From Massariosphaeria phaeospora (Eukaryota; Ascomycota; Dothideomycetes; Pleosporales), in the NCBI GenBank assembly GCA_011032825.1, contig JAADJZ010000033.1, forward strand, positions 310,001 to 374,000: 64,000 nucleotides of DNA, written 5' to 3'. The first letter of the stretch is position 1. Each line of letters starts with the position of its first letter. This document shows, piece by piece, positions 31,684 through 42,070 of this stretch. The notes below the pieces were generated by a model. It saw only the letters and a program-made list of their open reading frames with translations. It made no database searches and was not told the DNA's origin. A program made the position numbers and the translations under genes.

Positions 31684-34600
31684 GCAAACATTGAAGTCCT
31701 TTGTGCGTACTTTGTTCTAGCAGTTTTCACAAATTTTCCCACATGAAAATCTCGTGTGAATAGTTCCTTCGCCAGTCCAGGGAGAAGACATGCAGCTTCA
31801 CTTTTGATCTTTTTGGTCCCATTTATGGGCACCCCCAGTAATCTATGGAGACTGGAGATGAGCTGTGCAGAGATATAAAGAAGCCAGAAAAGAGGAGGTT
31901 ATATACATACTTTAGGTGAGTAAGCAAAAGTTTTCAAAGGGAGGGTGTATGTGTAGGATTGCGGAAAGCGTTGTGAAAACTGCTGATTGCGCCGGGAATG
32001 TCCACGCCATCGAGAGCCCTCGATTTTGGTCTGGGGAAGCATCAATACTCATGGCAATAAAGTCATGGTATTATGAATTCCTCGAATCGAGTCCACATTC
32101 CACCACTTCAACACCTCCGCTCACCTCGCACTCCTAAATCTTCAAACGCACTTCTACTCTCGCTCCCACTCTTCGCGATCCGCGTTCATGTTTATCAATT
32201 CCGACAAGCAAGCCGTCAGCCCCATGGAAGGGACCCTTTCTGTTTTTATTTTATAAAAAGGCCGAAGAGAACACTACTGGTCATCGAGGACTCCATATTG
32301 AGGTTTCTTCGTCCACACCATTAGTTGCATATATCGCGGGTTTTAGAGAGCAATAGACAGTTAGGCACTGTGTAAAGAGAAGAAAAGGTAGAAGAGGGGT
32401 GCTTATATACGCCCAGGATAAAGGCGTGACGCGGGAGGTCGACGAAGATGATCATCATCGCACCGCCTCGTCCACTCAAAGCAAACTCAACACCATATGT
32501 CGCCGCCAATATCGTTTTTCTTCCCGCGCAGCGCGACCAGCCAGGGGCGTAGTGCATTGAGTGTTTCAAAACACCGACCACTCAAGACGGCGAAGAAAAC
32601 GAGGCCAGCCATGTATCGGACGTAGCACAATTTTAATTCTCTCTCTCCACCATGGACTCATGGAGAGCCTTCACCGCATATTTTAGTGAAGCAGGGAAAG
32701 TGATAAGCTCTGTAGAGAGGAGAGCGTACTGAGAGCGAAAGAGAGGGTGTTTATATACTTCCGAAAACTACAACTCGCGTCGAAAACGTAACGATAATAA
32801 CTATCACCACCGCCTGCCTCAACACTCCCACAACACACTCTCCCCACGTATCACTCAAATCCAAAAAAATCCAACAGAGGGTGGAACCATTCAACTTCTT
32901 ACAACAGGTTTTTTATTCCGCTATCGCCGTGCGGAGAATAACTCAGACGATGCGTGGGTGCAGTGTACCGAGAGATAAAGAGAGTGTGTTTATATACCTG
33001 TTTTCCGGAAGCACGACTTAGGTCATTCTGTGTCACGTAGAGGGAGATGCGTATCATTACTATCCCTAGTGTCTTATATCCACAGCGCACCTATCACCGG
33101 GTGTCGCCGCGCATTTAGATTTCTTTTCACGCAGCGCCGCCAACCATGACAAGCATAGTAAGTAAATTTTGGAGTCTCCAGAGACCATAGAGGTTTTTCG
33201 CGGAACTTTAAGAGAAGAGCTGGGAAAGACAGAATATTTGTGGAGAGAAGAGGAGTAGAGAGAGAGGAAGACAGTGCTTATATACGTAACTTGAGCTGTC
33301 AGCGGCCGCAAACGTAAATACGATGTTGCTCGTCACCATCACCATCATCACACCATCCTATACGAATCGCCATCTCACCTAATCTGCTTCTAGCACAACT
33401 AGAACAATCGTCTCCATAAGTCTCCCCTATACCGACTTCTCTCCCGCCGCAACGTGGCCAACCAGCCATGCGCGTTCAATGTTCGTCCTTTTAGATCCAC
33501 CAGCACCATACGTTCTTATTTGTTCCAATTTTAGTGTGCAGCGAAGACCGCAAAGGTTGCGTGAAGGAAGAAGGGAAAAGCAAGAGATTAGAGGGGCTTG
33601 TATACGTGCGTTGTAGAACTTCGATTTGGGATGGAGGTGTGGAAGCAAATGTAGAAGGTGACCATCACCACTACACCATCTCACCGCTCACCCCACCTAC
33701 CTTTCTATGCTCACAAACTTAATTCCCCCCGTACGCCTCCGGTAACACAATTTCATACCCACGCAGCACAGCCACCAACAGGCCATAGAAGTTTTGATAT
33801 ATAGATTTTTAGAGTCCTCTACACTATGTAACGTTCCTTCTAAAAGGTTTAGTGCGCAGTAACGGATACGGTTGACATACGAAAGAAGACGAAACAGAGA
33901 GAAGGAGAGAGTGCTTATATACATACCTTCTAGATCAGCGGCAGTGAACGCAGAAGCTGATCACCACCTTCACGAACCCCCATCTCCATGTACCTCTATC
34001 AACCCCAATTTTATTCCCTTATCCGCAACGCGTCCAGCCATCGTCGTCTGTGATGTCGGTTTTTGCAGGCCCCGACATCCCCCAACTCCATAATCTTCGG
34101 CGTACATCATTTTTAGTGTGCAGCGAAGACTGCAGAAATGTGTAAAGAAAGAAGGTAGAGAGAGTGAAACAGAGGGGCTTATATAGATACGTTCCATAGA
34201 CCAGAATACGGGAATTTGAGCCATGGTATGAAGCGTGTATGAAGATGTTGCTCACCAATAGCACCTTACCGTCACCAGCATCACCCTCACGAACCTACGT
34301 TTCCATGGTCTGTGCTGGTATCAGTCTCCTCCCTCTCTCACACCAGCCAGTCACGCACTGCACATAGTTGAAGTTTAAGACCCCTCAACACCATAACTAT
34401 TCATCTAACTCGTTTTTGGTATGCAGCGAAGACCGCGGGCGATGTTTAGAGAAAGAAAGGAGAGAAGGCGAAGGAGATGGGGCTTATATACCTCTCCTCG
34501 CGGTTTGACTCGAGACCCATGATCTAGAGATTAGATCAGCGAGGGCAAGTGTAGAGGCTCACCACCACCATCATGCATAAACATAAGCCCACTTCTCCAT

Positions 34601-35255
34601 GCCCTATGCTGGTGTCAAATTGCTTCCCCCACCCCGCCGCTCCGCACCCAGCGAGACATATCTGGATGTGTTCAAGCGTTTTAGTCTTCTAACACCATAT
34701 AGAAGAGGATACGTGAAGAAAGAAAAAAAAGAGTACGAAAGAGAGGGTGCTTATATACGTACCTTCTAGAACTTCGACCTGGAAATTAGTTCAGCAGTAG
34801 CAAATGTAGATGCTTCTCAGCACTATTTCACCTATCCACCTCTGCTTCCCTAACATGCCTCCCTTACTTAAACACACGTCTCCATAGACTGTGCTAGTGT
34901 CATTTTCTTCCGAAGCTCCGCCGCTCTGCACCACCACCAGCCATGTATGGCGATTGTTACTCTTTTTAGACCCCCAAAATCGTGCAGAGGACTTGTAAAG
35001 AAAGAAAAGAGAGGGTGAAGCAGAGGGGCTTATATACCCACTTCCACAAAGCGCGACATACAGAGTTGATTAGCAGAAGCAAACGTAGATGCTTATCATC
35101 ACCATTTCACATATCCACCTCTGCTTCCCCAAAATGCCCCCCTTACTTAAACAGACGTCTCCATGGACTGCGCTAGTGTCATTTTCCTTCCGCCGCACCG
35201 CCGCACCGCCGCACTTGCACTCCGTACCCAGGCCATGAGCAGGTGCGGTACTAAG

Positions 35256-35519
35256 TTTTAGACCCTCAACACCGTGCAGAGGACTCGTGAAGAAAGAAAA
35301 GAGAGGGCGAAGGAGAAGGGGTTTATAGACCCGCTTTCTGTGGACCGACAAGGCTTACGAGGATTAGCAGCAGCAGCAAACGTAGATGCTCACCACCACC
35401 ACGCAACTCCTCTCTTCATATCATGTCCATCCTCAGGCTTCTAAGTCTCCATGGACTGTACTGGTATTAATTTCCCCGCTCTCGCACCGAAGCCAGCTAT
35501 ATAGGCGGCCGAGCTATGT
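35256..35519 (-). promoter_or_regulatory. Example array unit: TATA box and CT-rich tract on the minus strand
   Basis: In this unit the minus strand reads TATAAACCCC at about 35321-35330. This is followed by about 40 nt of CT-rich sequence (CTTCTCCTTCGCCCTCTC) and then AGTCCTCTGCACGGTGTTGAGG. A TATA box with pyrimidine tract 3' of it is the usual fungal core promoter arrangement. It is shown as a type example. Activity is inferred only. Confidence 0.4.
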
Positions 35520-36723
35520 TTTAAACTCCTGAACACCATATAGAGGATGTGTGAAGAAAGAGAAGAGAGAAGCGAAGAAGAAGAGACTTATATACCTATA
35601 TTCGTAGATCTACAACACTCACCACGCGCTGTAGTAGATACTCACTATTGCTACGCTATCCACCTATCCCCATCACACTCGTCTTCCCAAGAAACACTCC
35701 TTCCATTGTCTGTGATGGTGTTAACTTCTTCCGCCGCCGACCGTGTTCCACTTCCCATTTTTCTTTTAGACCCCCAACACCATATAGAGGATGTGTGAAG
35801 AAATAGAGGAGAGAGGGCGAAGGAGAGAGAGCTTATATACCTGCTTTCCGCGACCTACGACACTTATAAGGTCGAGAGGTAGATACTCACCACCACCACA
35901 CTACGTCCCCATTGCCCTTATGCGCGTTCTCGCCTCCCGCGTCTCCATTTTCAGTTTCACTGTCAGGTTTCTTCCGGCGCACCGCCACCAGCTATGCGCT
36001 ATGGGGTGTTCATGTTTACGTTTTTTAGACCCCTAACACTATGTAGAGCACTTGTGAAGAAAGAAGGGAGAGAGGACGAAGGAGACGGGGCTTATATACC
36101 TATTTTCCGCAACCTACAACACTCACGAGGTGCTGGAGTAGATACTGACCATCACGACGCCACCCCACATATTACTCCATCACGCCCGTCCTCTCAAACA
36201 AGCCTCCATTCTGCTTTACTGTTAGATTTCTTCCGCCGCACCGCAGCCAGCCATGCGTCGATAAACCATTCGATTTAGACCCCCAACACCGTGTAGAGGA
36301 TGTGTGAAGAAAGAAAAGAGAGAGAAGGGGTAAGGAGAAGGGCCTTATATACCCACCTCCTCTCACAGTTCGTGCACCACGTCCTCAAGATTGCATCAAT
36401 AGCGGCAGCAGAATAATTTGAAGATGCTCACCACCACCATGCCTCGCATCCATCCTTCCCTGTTACGCCGCCCTTCTCGAGCCCAGTCTCCATGCACAGT
36501 GCTGATGTTCTTTTCTTTCCGCTGCACCGCCGCCCGCCATATGCCCTTAGAATTGTATTTTATTAGACTGCTCAACACCACGCAGAGGATGTAGAGGACT
36601 TGTAAAGAAAGAACAAGGAGAGGGGGTAAGGAGAGGGAGCTTATATACCTACCCTCGGGCCTAAAACTCATTTCCAGGGTACAGCGGCAGCGGCAGCAGA
36701 ACTGTTTGAAGATGTTGCTTATC

Positions 36724-36757
36724 ACTACTACTACTACTACCACCACCACCACCACCA
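36724..36757. repeat. (CTA)n(CCA)n inside an array unit
   Basis: The CACCACCACC block common to the units is expanded here into a CTA run followed by a CCA run. Confidence 0.9.
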
Positions 36758-37265
36758 ATTCACTCACACCACGCACGCCATCCCCATCACCCCCGTCTTT
36801 TCAAAAGCACGTCCCACGTCTCCATGTCTGTGTTGGTATTAGCTTTTACCGCCCGCCCGCACCGCACCGCACCCAGCCATAGCAAAGGAACTCCGCCGTT
36901 TTTAGTCCCCCTACATCAAACTGAGGCTGTGTGCAGAAAGAAAGAAGAGAGAGAGGGCGAAGGAGAGGGGAAGGGGCTTATATACCTATCTCCAGGACTA
37001 AAACTCACTCACTCCTGAGGAGCAAGGAGCAGCGGTAGCGGCAGTAATCGTAGACGACGAAGATGCTGATCACCACCTTCGTCATCACCACTGAACCCCA
37101 TCATGCCCATCACGCCCGTCCTCTCTAGCCCAGTCTCCATATCTATAGTGGTGTTAGTTTTCACCGCCCGCACCGCACCGCACCCAACCATAGCAAAGGA
37201 ACTCCACCGTTTTCAGACTTCTGCATCATACAGAGGCTGTGTGAAGAAAAGAAAGGAGAGAGAGC

Positions 37266-37280
37266 GGGGGGGGGGGGGGG
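37266..37280. repeat. G15 homopolymer inside an array unit
   Basis: Fifteen G in a row replace the GGGCGAAGG part of the unit. Length may be unreliable in the assembly. Confidence 0.85.
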
Positions 37281-37600
37281 AGGAGAGGGGGCTTATACCT
37301 ATCTCCGGAGCCAACAGCTTACTTAAGCAGCAACGGCAGTAGCGGTAGCAGTGAATGCAGACGACGACGATGAAGATGCTGATCACCACCATCCCGCCAT
37401 CGCCCCCAGACGTCTATCTCCACCAGAGCAGCCATTTGCCACCACTGTCTTGTTTTTTCCCTTCCCATCGACATACCAACCGTCTGCGTACAGAGCAAGA
37501 CAAGACCAAGCGATAGTAAAAAAGGCTGAGAATGTCAACGGAACTAATATACCCCTCCCTCTCCCTCGTAGAAGAACTATCAAGCCGCTCTTTTCCAAAC

Positions 37601-37990
37601 CTGCATGAATATCTCAAGCCTGCCTTTCTTTTTTGTATCTACATGATGATCAATACGATAAAACCTAACGGGTACTTAACGTGACTCTGCGGCTCCCAAA
37701 AACGCCGTCTTATGCAAATGCAAATGCCTGTACAAAACACACAAACGCGAGTACAAAGACGGGCGTGCTCATGTTCACCAGGACATCGTTCGTACACATC
37801 AGCAATATCCCGCCCCACCTCCCCAACTCTAGTTTCCGGCTGCTAGATGCCATGCGATGGCGCAGTCTTCATCTTCCTGTCCATCGTATCGGATTGCGCT
37901 CTTTTTCCGGCGTCCCCGCTCTTGACATTCTACTACCCGCAATAGCGTTTCCAACTCCTACCCCTTTTCCCGTGCCCGTCACTAGGCTCG
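37601..37990. other. Short gap between array and gene
   Basis: This is probably the 3' untranslated end of the minus-strand gene at 37991. Array motifs fade here. Nothing else is seen. Confidence 0.4.
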
Positions 37991-39695
37991 CTACCCCCCA
38001 CGCATACCCAACCACGCCCCCACCGTCTGCGTATACTCCCTCTTCCTCCTTCTCCTCAACGTCTCTTTCCCCTCTCTCTTCCCCTCCGCCTTTCCCCTCC
38101 CCACGGGCCCATCCACCCTCTTCACCCTATCCCCCGCATCCGCATCAACCACCCATTTCCTCCACTTAAGCCTCTTGCGCTCCACACTCCTGCTCCCACC
38201 CCTACTAACACCCCTACTCCCTCCCCTCTCCCTCCCCCCGACCCCCCACCGCTCAAACCTAACTATCACCCCCACAAACGCCTTCCGCACCTTCTTATTC
38301 CCGCCCACCGGCTCCCTTAGCACCGCCTGCCGACGCACCCCATCGCGCACCCGCGTCTTCAGCGCACCGAGACTGAGCGTGATGGTCGGGCTGCCGTGCA
38401 GCCGCGCGTTGCGGCGCTCCAGCGCGGCGAGACGGTGCCGGATGGAGTTTTGCGTGCGGGGTTGGTCGGCGAAGAGGTTGGTGTTGAAGGCGCGGAGGCG
38501 CAGGAGCAGCGTTGTGAGGGCGTGCGGGAATATATGTGGATGTGGATGTGGATGCGACGGTTGTGCGCGCGCGAGCAGCATGGCGCCGATGCGGGAGCGC
38601 AGTGCTGTGTGCAGGGTGTAGACAGTCACAGCGGACGTGTTCGCCGCGTGGGTGAGCTGGGCGCGCGTGGCTATAAAGGCCACCGTATGTGCGAGGGCGC
38701 CGCGCAGGGTCAGCACCGTGGTGATGATCGCATTCACATGGTTGTCGAGACGGATGAAGACTCGAGCTTTCATGCTGTCGAGGATGGTGTGGACGTCTTT
38801 CTGCGTGGCGTACAGGCGGGCGTCGCTGCGATCGGCGTGGGAAGCGAGGGCGTCGAGGACGGTGCTGGTGGTTTTGGTCCTGGAGATGTGGACGCTGTGT
38901 TCGATGTTCCGGGTTAGATATTCGAGTCGATTGAGTGTCACCTCCGGCCTGGGTCTGGATATGTGGGTCGTAGTACGCAGCCGTTGGCGTATCGAGTGCA
39001 TGAGCTTGCGGTATTCGTTGGTCAGGGCTTCGACGACGACCTGCGTCTTATTACGCTGCCTTTGCATGTACCGGATGAGAGGCGTAAGTCTACTTGGTGC
39101 AGGCCACGTGGAATCCGACAAGAATGTACGGACCCGGCTGTCACCAAGTGCATCGGGAAGAGGCTTTAGGTCTGCCTCAAACGGAATCTTGATGATTCGT
39201 ATATTCTTGCTTGACCTGTCCTCAGGGATGTCGAGCGACTGCGAATTCGTATTCGCCAGAACCCTGCGAATCGGTGATGCGCCGCTAGTTTCTCCTCTGG
39301 GAGGGTCGAGGGGAAATGCATCCTCCAGCTTGTGGACTGGCACGTGATCGCTCGATACCTTCCGAATGGGCATTCGACTGCTTGGTACATGGCGATGTCG
39401 CGCTCCACTACTTAATTCCAGTCGAAGATTTGGTGAATCATCGAGCGAGCTTGTGGAAGAGTCCAAGACATTCTCTTCCACGGCTGTCCCTTCCTGGGTT
39501 TCCAGTTCCGGCTTCTCACGATCTGACTGCTCTAGGCCCCGACGAGGTAGACCGAGTAGTGATGGTGCTGCTGGGTCAGTGTATATCTGGCTGATCTAAC
39601 ACCTGTCAGCGTACCCTAGTATAAACACATTATAAGCCAGCTCTTACCAGCCAGCCGTCACTTCTAGAAGTCTGGGATGGGAGTGTAATTTGCAT
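37991..39695 (-). CDS. Basic protein of about 550 aa, unrecognised
   Basis: Exon 1 (39648-39695) encodes MQITLPSQTSRSDGWL. A 52-nt intron (39596-39647, GTAAGA..TAG, branch CTGAC) joins it to exon 2 (37991-39595), which begins ISQIYTDPAAPSLLG. The first 150 residues are polar and Ser-rich. Residues about 160-400 look helical with many Arg, His and Thr (YMQRQRNKTQVVVEALTNEYRKLM; LYATQKDVHTILDSMKARVF). The end is strongly basic (KRLKWRKW; ETLRRRRKREYTQ). A nuclear or nucleic-acid-associated role is possible from charge alone. The ATG lies only 14 nt after the stop of the upstream gene on the same strand. The alternative is a start at a later Met in exon 2 (MPIRKVSS). Confidence 0.6.
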
Positions 39696-39709
39696 AGTCT
39701 ATTACACTA

Positions 39710-41627
39710 TCAGATCCATGAAGGAAATAGCGTAGGCTTATGCGGAGGACGACCTACACCATCCTCTGCCGTCGGCCCTTCCGATTTTGATAATTCATTT
39801 CCCCCGATAACAACGTCTGCTGCCGAAACACGCGAGAAAGGAACATCAATCTTGGTACTCCCAGCAAATGAAGACGGGTCTTGAGGCCTCAGATGAACCC
39901 GGCGCTCTATTGTAAGGCCACCTTCAGACAGAGCCCCAAAACAGTTCCTAAACACGGATATGTCCTTCTCTTCGGTACCGCTGTGCTGCCATGTGTCCGA
40001 GGAGAGAGAATCTGCCGTGCTCGGAATCGTGCCAATCTCCCATCCCCATGTCTCTGCCATGTCCGAGCGTGCCTTTAGTAGTTCAAGATCGGCATTCGGA
40101 TCATCTGCTCGGGTCTTGGTCATAGGTGGGCAGATGAAGAACTGTATACAGTCCCCGTTGTGCACAACTTGTTGAAGGGCGGATGACAAATCTTGTGTGC
40201 CCTCTGAAGAATCGATATCATCGTCCTGCACAGGGAATGGCTGGTCACTGCCCAGGCCCGGATCCAATGATAGTAATCCTGCTTTCTTTCCCCAGCCACC
40301 GCCGCCACTTAAGACGCGATACAGACGAGCCCCTTTCGATATTGCCATCGGTACTAAATTGTTCCAAAGAGGCACCTCGCTTCGCCAAAGGGCTTCCCAG
40401 TCGCCAATTTCACTACCGGAACTGGTTGCATTTTGCGCGCGGCCTAAGATTACGCGCGTATGATCAACAACAGACTGCAGCGCAGCTTGCGGAATCACCA
40501 AGGCCCAGACTGGCGTGGTCTGTGATGATTCTCCTCTGGACTTGAAGTACTGTGGAACGACCGCTTCAAGCTCCTGGGATGCTGGTACGCTTTCATCGTT
40601 GGAGGCCTGCACGCGACGGATGATGTTGCCCATACTCCCGACCACACGCCGCGGAAGGGTCAAGGGAATTAAGGGTATAGCTAAGGTTGAGACATGCTTC
40701 ATATGAGATGTACTGTGGGCTGACTGGTTGTGCACTTTCTGGAACTTGATGCCATGCTGCATAACGTTCTCCTTGGATTGGAGAGTAAATTCTTCCGCGC
40801 CATATTCCCTTTGCCACGCTGAGAATGTCATGGTTGTAGGCTGCCCCGTTTGGAAGACGGTGCTGGCTAGTGGAAGACGAAGGATAGCCGAAGAAACGCC
40901 ACCGTGTGGACTATGCTGTCTACCCATAAAGTTGACGGTACCCTCTCCCTCAGTCGAAGATGATGCGTCTCCTACTGGACTAGATGACCACGGAACCGAG
41001 TCGGTTAAGCGTAGCACTGTATATGCCATTCCTGCGTAACCAAGCTCCCAGACCGGAGGGGCCAGGGAGCGATTGGATGCTAGTTGTGCAAGGCCTGGAA
41101 GCTGGACAGCGTTGGCGGTGAAGGGACTCGGCGCCGGGAGCTTGCCAACTACGGCACACAGCGCATGTATTTTGAGAAATTCCCGGTGTTTGGCGATCTC
41201 GTGTTCGGCGTTCTGGAGTCGATAAACCTGACGCAAAGCCTTCTGAAGGAACGTTTGGTCGTCGAGGAGCCATGTTGCAAACTCAGGTGTCAGGAAGAAG
41301 ACGGCAAAACGGTGGTTTGGCGGGTGTCCAGCAGGTAGGGGCAGGATATGAGCGATCAAGTCATCGGGTGTCTAGATGCAAGTCAACCACATAGGCGCTT
41401 CGACATGTATGCATACGCACAATGTTGGCCACTGATCTAGGGATGATGATGGCGCTGTGGTGTTTGAACAGCTGAACGGTGGGTGGTTCTTGGCCCGACT
41501 CTTGCGCGAATGAGCGTGTTGTTGCGAGATGGACGGGTGTCGTCCACTGTCGATGGGAGCAGGAGCAGCCGGCGACATGGCGAGAGAGGCGCAGAGCGGG
41601 CCATTGTCGCGCAACCCAGGGAGGCAT
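39710..41627 (-). CDS. Conserved fungal mitochondrial protein, 622 aa, function unknown
   Basis: Exon 1 (41421-41627) encodes an Arg/Ser-rich, acid-free N-terminus (MPPWVARQWPALRLSRHV ...), a typical mitochondrial presequence. A 49-nt intron (41372-41420, GTGCGT..TAG) joins SVANI to TPDDLIAHILPLP in exon 2 (39710-41371). Notable blocks are FAVFFLTPEFATWLLDD, LPLASTVFQTGQPTTM, TLAIPLIPLTLPRRVVGSMG, and a Gly-rich GGGGWGKKAGLLSLDPG box that looks like a ligand-binding or structural signature. I recall such a 'WG.K.GLLSLDP' box in fungal proteins with FIST-like or 'V-type c subunit family' labels, but cannot confirm it. It ends in PSWI. Its promoter is shared with MNN9, divergent across 443 bp. 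Confidence 0.7.
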
Positions 41628-42070
41628 CAGTTGGGTTCCAACAATTGACTATGAGCAGGGCGTGTTGTTGTTGTGATGCAGCACTCGACCATGACCCGGC
41701 CGTGTGCTGGCTGATGTTGATGTCGCGCGGTCGATGAGCGCAAGACCTGCAGTGTGCAGCTACGGTACGCTAGTGACAGCCTCGGCCGCCAAGCCGAAAC
41801 GGGACGGCTTAGGTCAGCACGTCCGCACCTCTGATCCGCGTCTCGGGAGTCGGGACGCTGTCGATAGTGACGGGCAAGACAGTGGACACACGGCCGCGCC
41901 TGACAATTGCACCTCTCCAGCTGCAGCTCCGCCCTCACCCACCTCCTGGCCCGCCCTCCCGCTGCGAGACCGCGCACCACGACCCCCGACTGCCTGTTCC
42001 CCTCTGATGCGCGGCCCATAGACTCCGCACTCCTCTGGCCGCCCCGGTTCGCCTTGATTGACCGCCCACG
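41628..42070. promoter_or_regulatory. Divergent promoter, mitochondrial protein / MNN9
   Basis: 443 bp separate the two start codons. The MNN9 side is C/T-rich. No coding feature is seen. Confidence 0.5.

Larger units (their letters stand above)
25901..31849. repeat. Gene-free region, probably ancient decayed copies of the adjacent array
   Basis: About 6 kb with no recognised protein on either strand. Words typical of the downstream array recur at scattered places: TTTTAGAC at about 26515, 27025, 27588 and 28743; a full core GGGGCTTATATAGACCGATTAGCAG at about 29167-29191; and GAAGAGATGAGGAGG ... TCTTATAG at about 30140-30180. GAACATG is also frequent. A local duplication with 63-bp offset lies near 26386-26490. 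Alignment is too weak by eye to draw unit borders. A different origin, such as a worn transposon nest, cannot be excluded. Confidence 0.45.
31850..37600. repeat. Tandem array of about 20 diverged, promoter-like units of about 240-350 bp
   Basis: A core (plus strand GGGCTTATATACC) recurs near 31900, 32402, 32751, 32990, 33278, 33598, 33914, 34178, 34483, 34751, 35029, 35321, 35588, 35831, 36091, 36344, 36640, 36977, 37292 and weakly at 37544. Each unit reads, plus strand: TTTTAGACCCCCAACACC, then AGAGGATGTGTGAAGAAAG, a GA-rich tract, the core, a variable spacer, TAGCAGCAGCAAACGTAGATG, CTCACCACCACCAC, a C/T-rich spacer, GTCTCCATGGACTGTG with GTGTCAT, CTTCCGCCGCACCGCC, and CAGCCATG. Neighbouring units are often the most alike (for example 34800-34950 against 35080-35210, and 36850-36900 against 37150-37212), which suggests growth by local duplication. 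No open frame is conserved from unit to unit. On the minus strand the order is TATATAAGC, CT-rich tract, then ATGGCTGG, which resembles a repeated core promoter plus start. I do not recognise this family. Confidence 0.85.

Noticed and set aside
35547..36278. Consecutive plus-strand open frames (for example starting at 35547, 35791 and 35994) as real genes
   Set aside because: They follow the repeat periodicity, start in the GA-rich block, show no conserved protein between units, and have codon content dictated by simple repeats.
36396..36776. Minus-strand frame with a poly-Val stretch as a membrane protein
   Set aside because: The Val run is the CCA/CTA microsatellite of an array unit read in reverse.
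31850..37600. CRISPR-like array
   Set aside because: The organism is eukaryotic by its introns, units are about 285 bp with diverged blocks, and there is no short exact repeat with unique spacers.
37681..38169. Pro/Ser-rich plus-strand frame
   Set aside because: Its second half is the reverse strand of the basic-protein gene ending at 37991, and it has no family resemblance.
39596..39712. Fusion of the mitochondrial protein and the basic protein into one gene
   Set aside because: In-frame stops separate them in the downstream frame, and the upstream frame ends cleanly in TGA followed by TAG.
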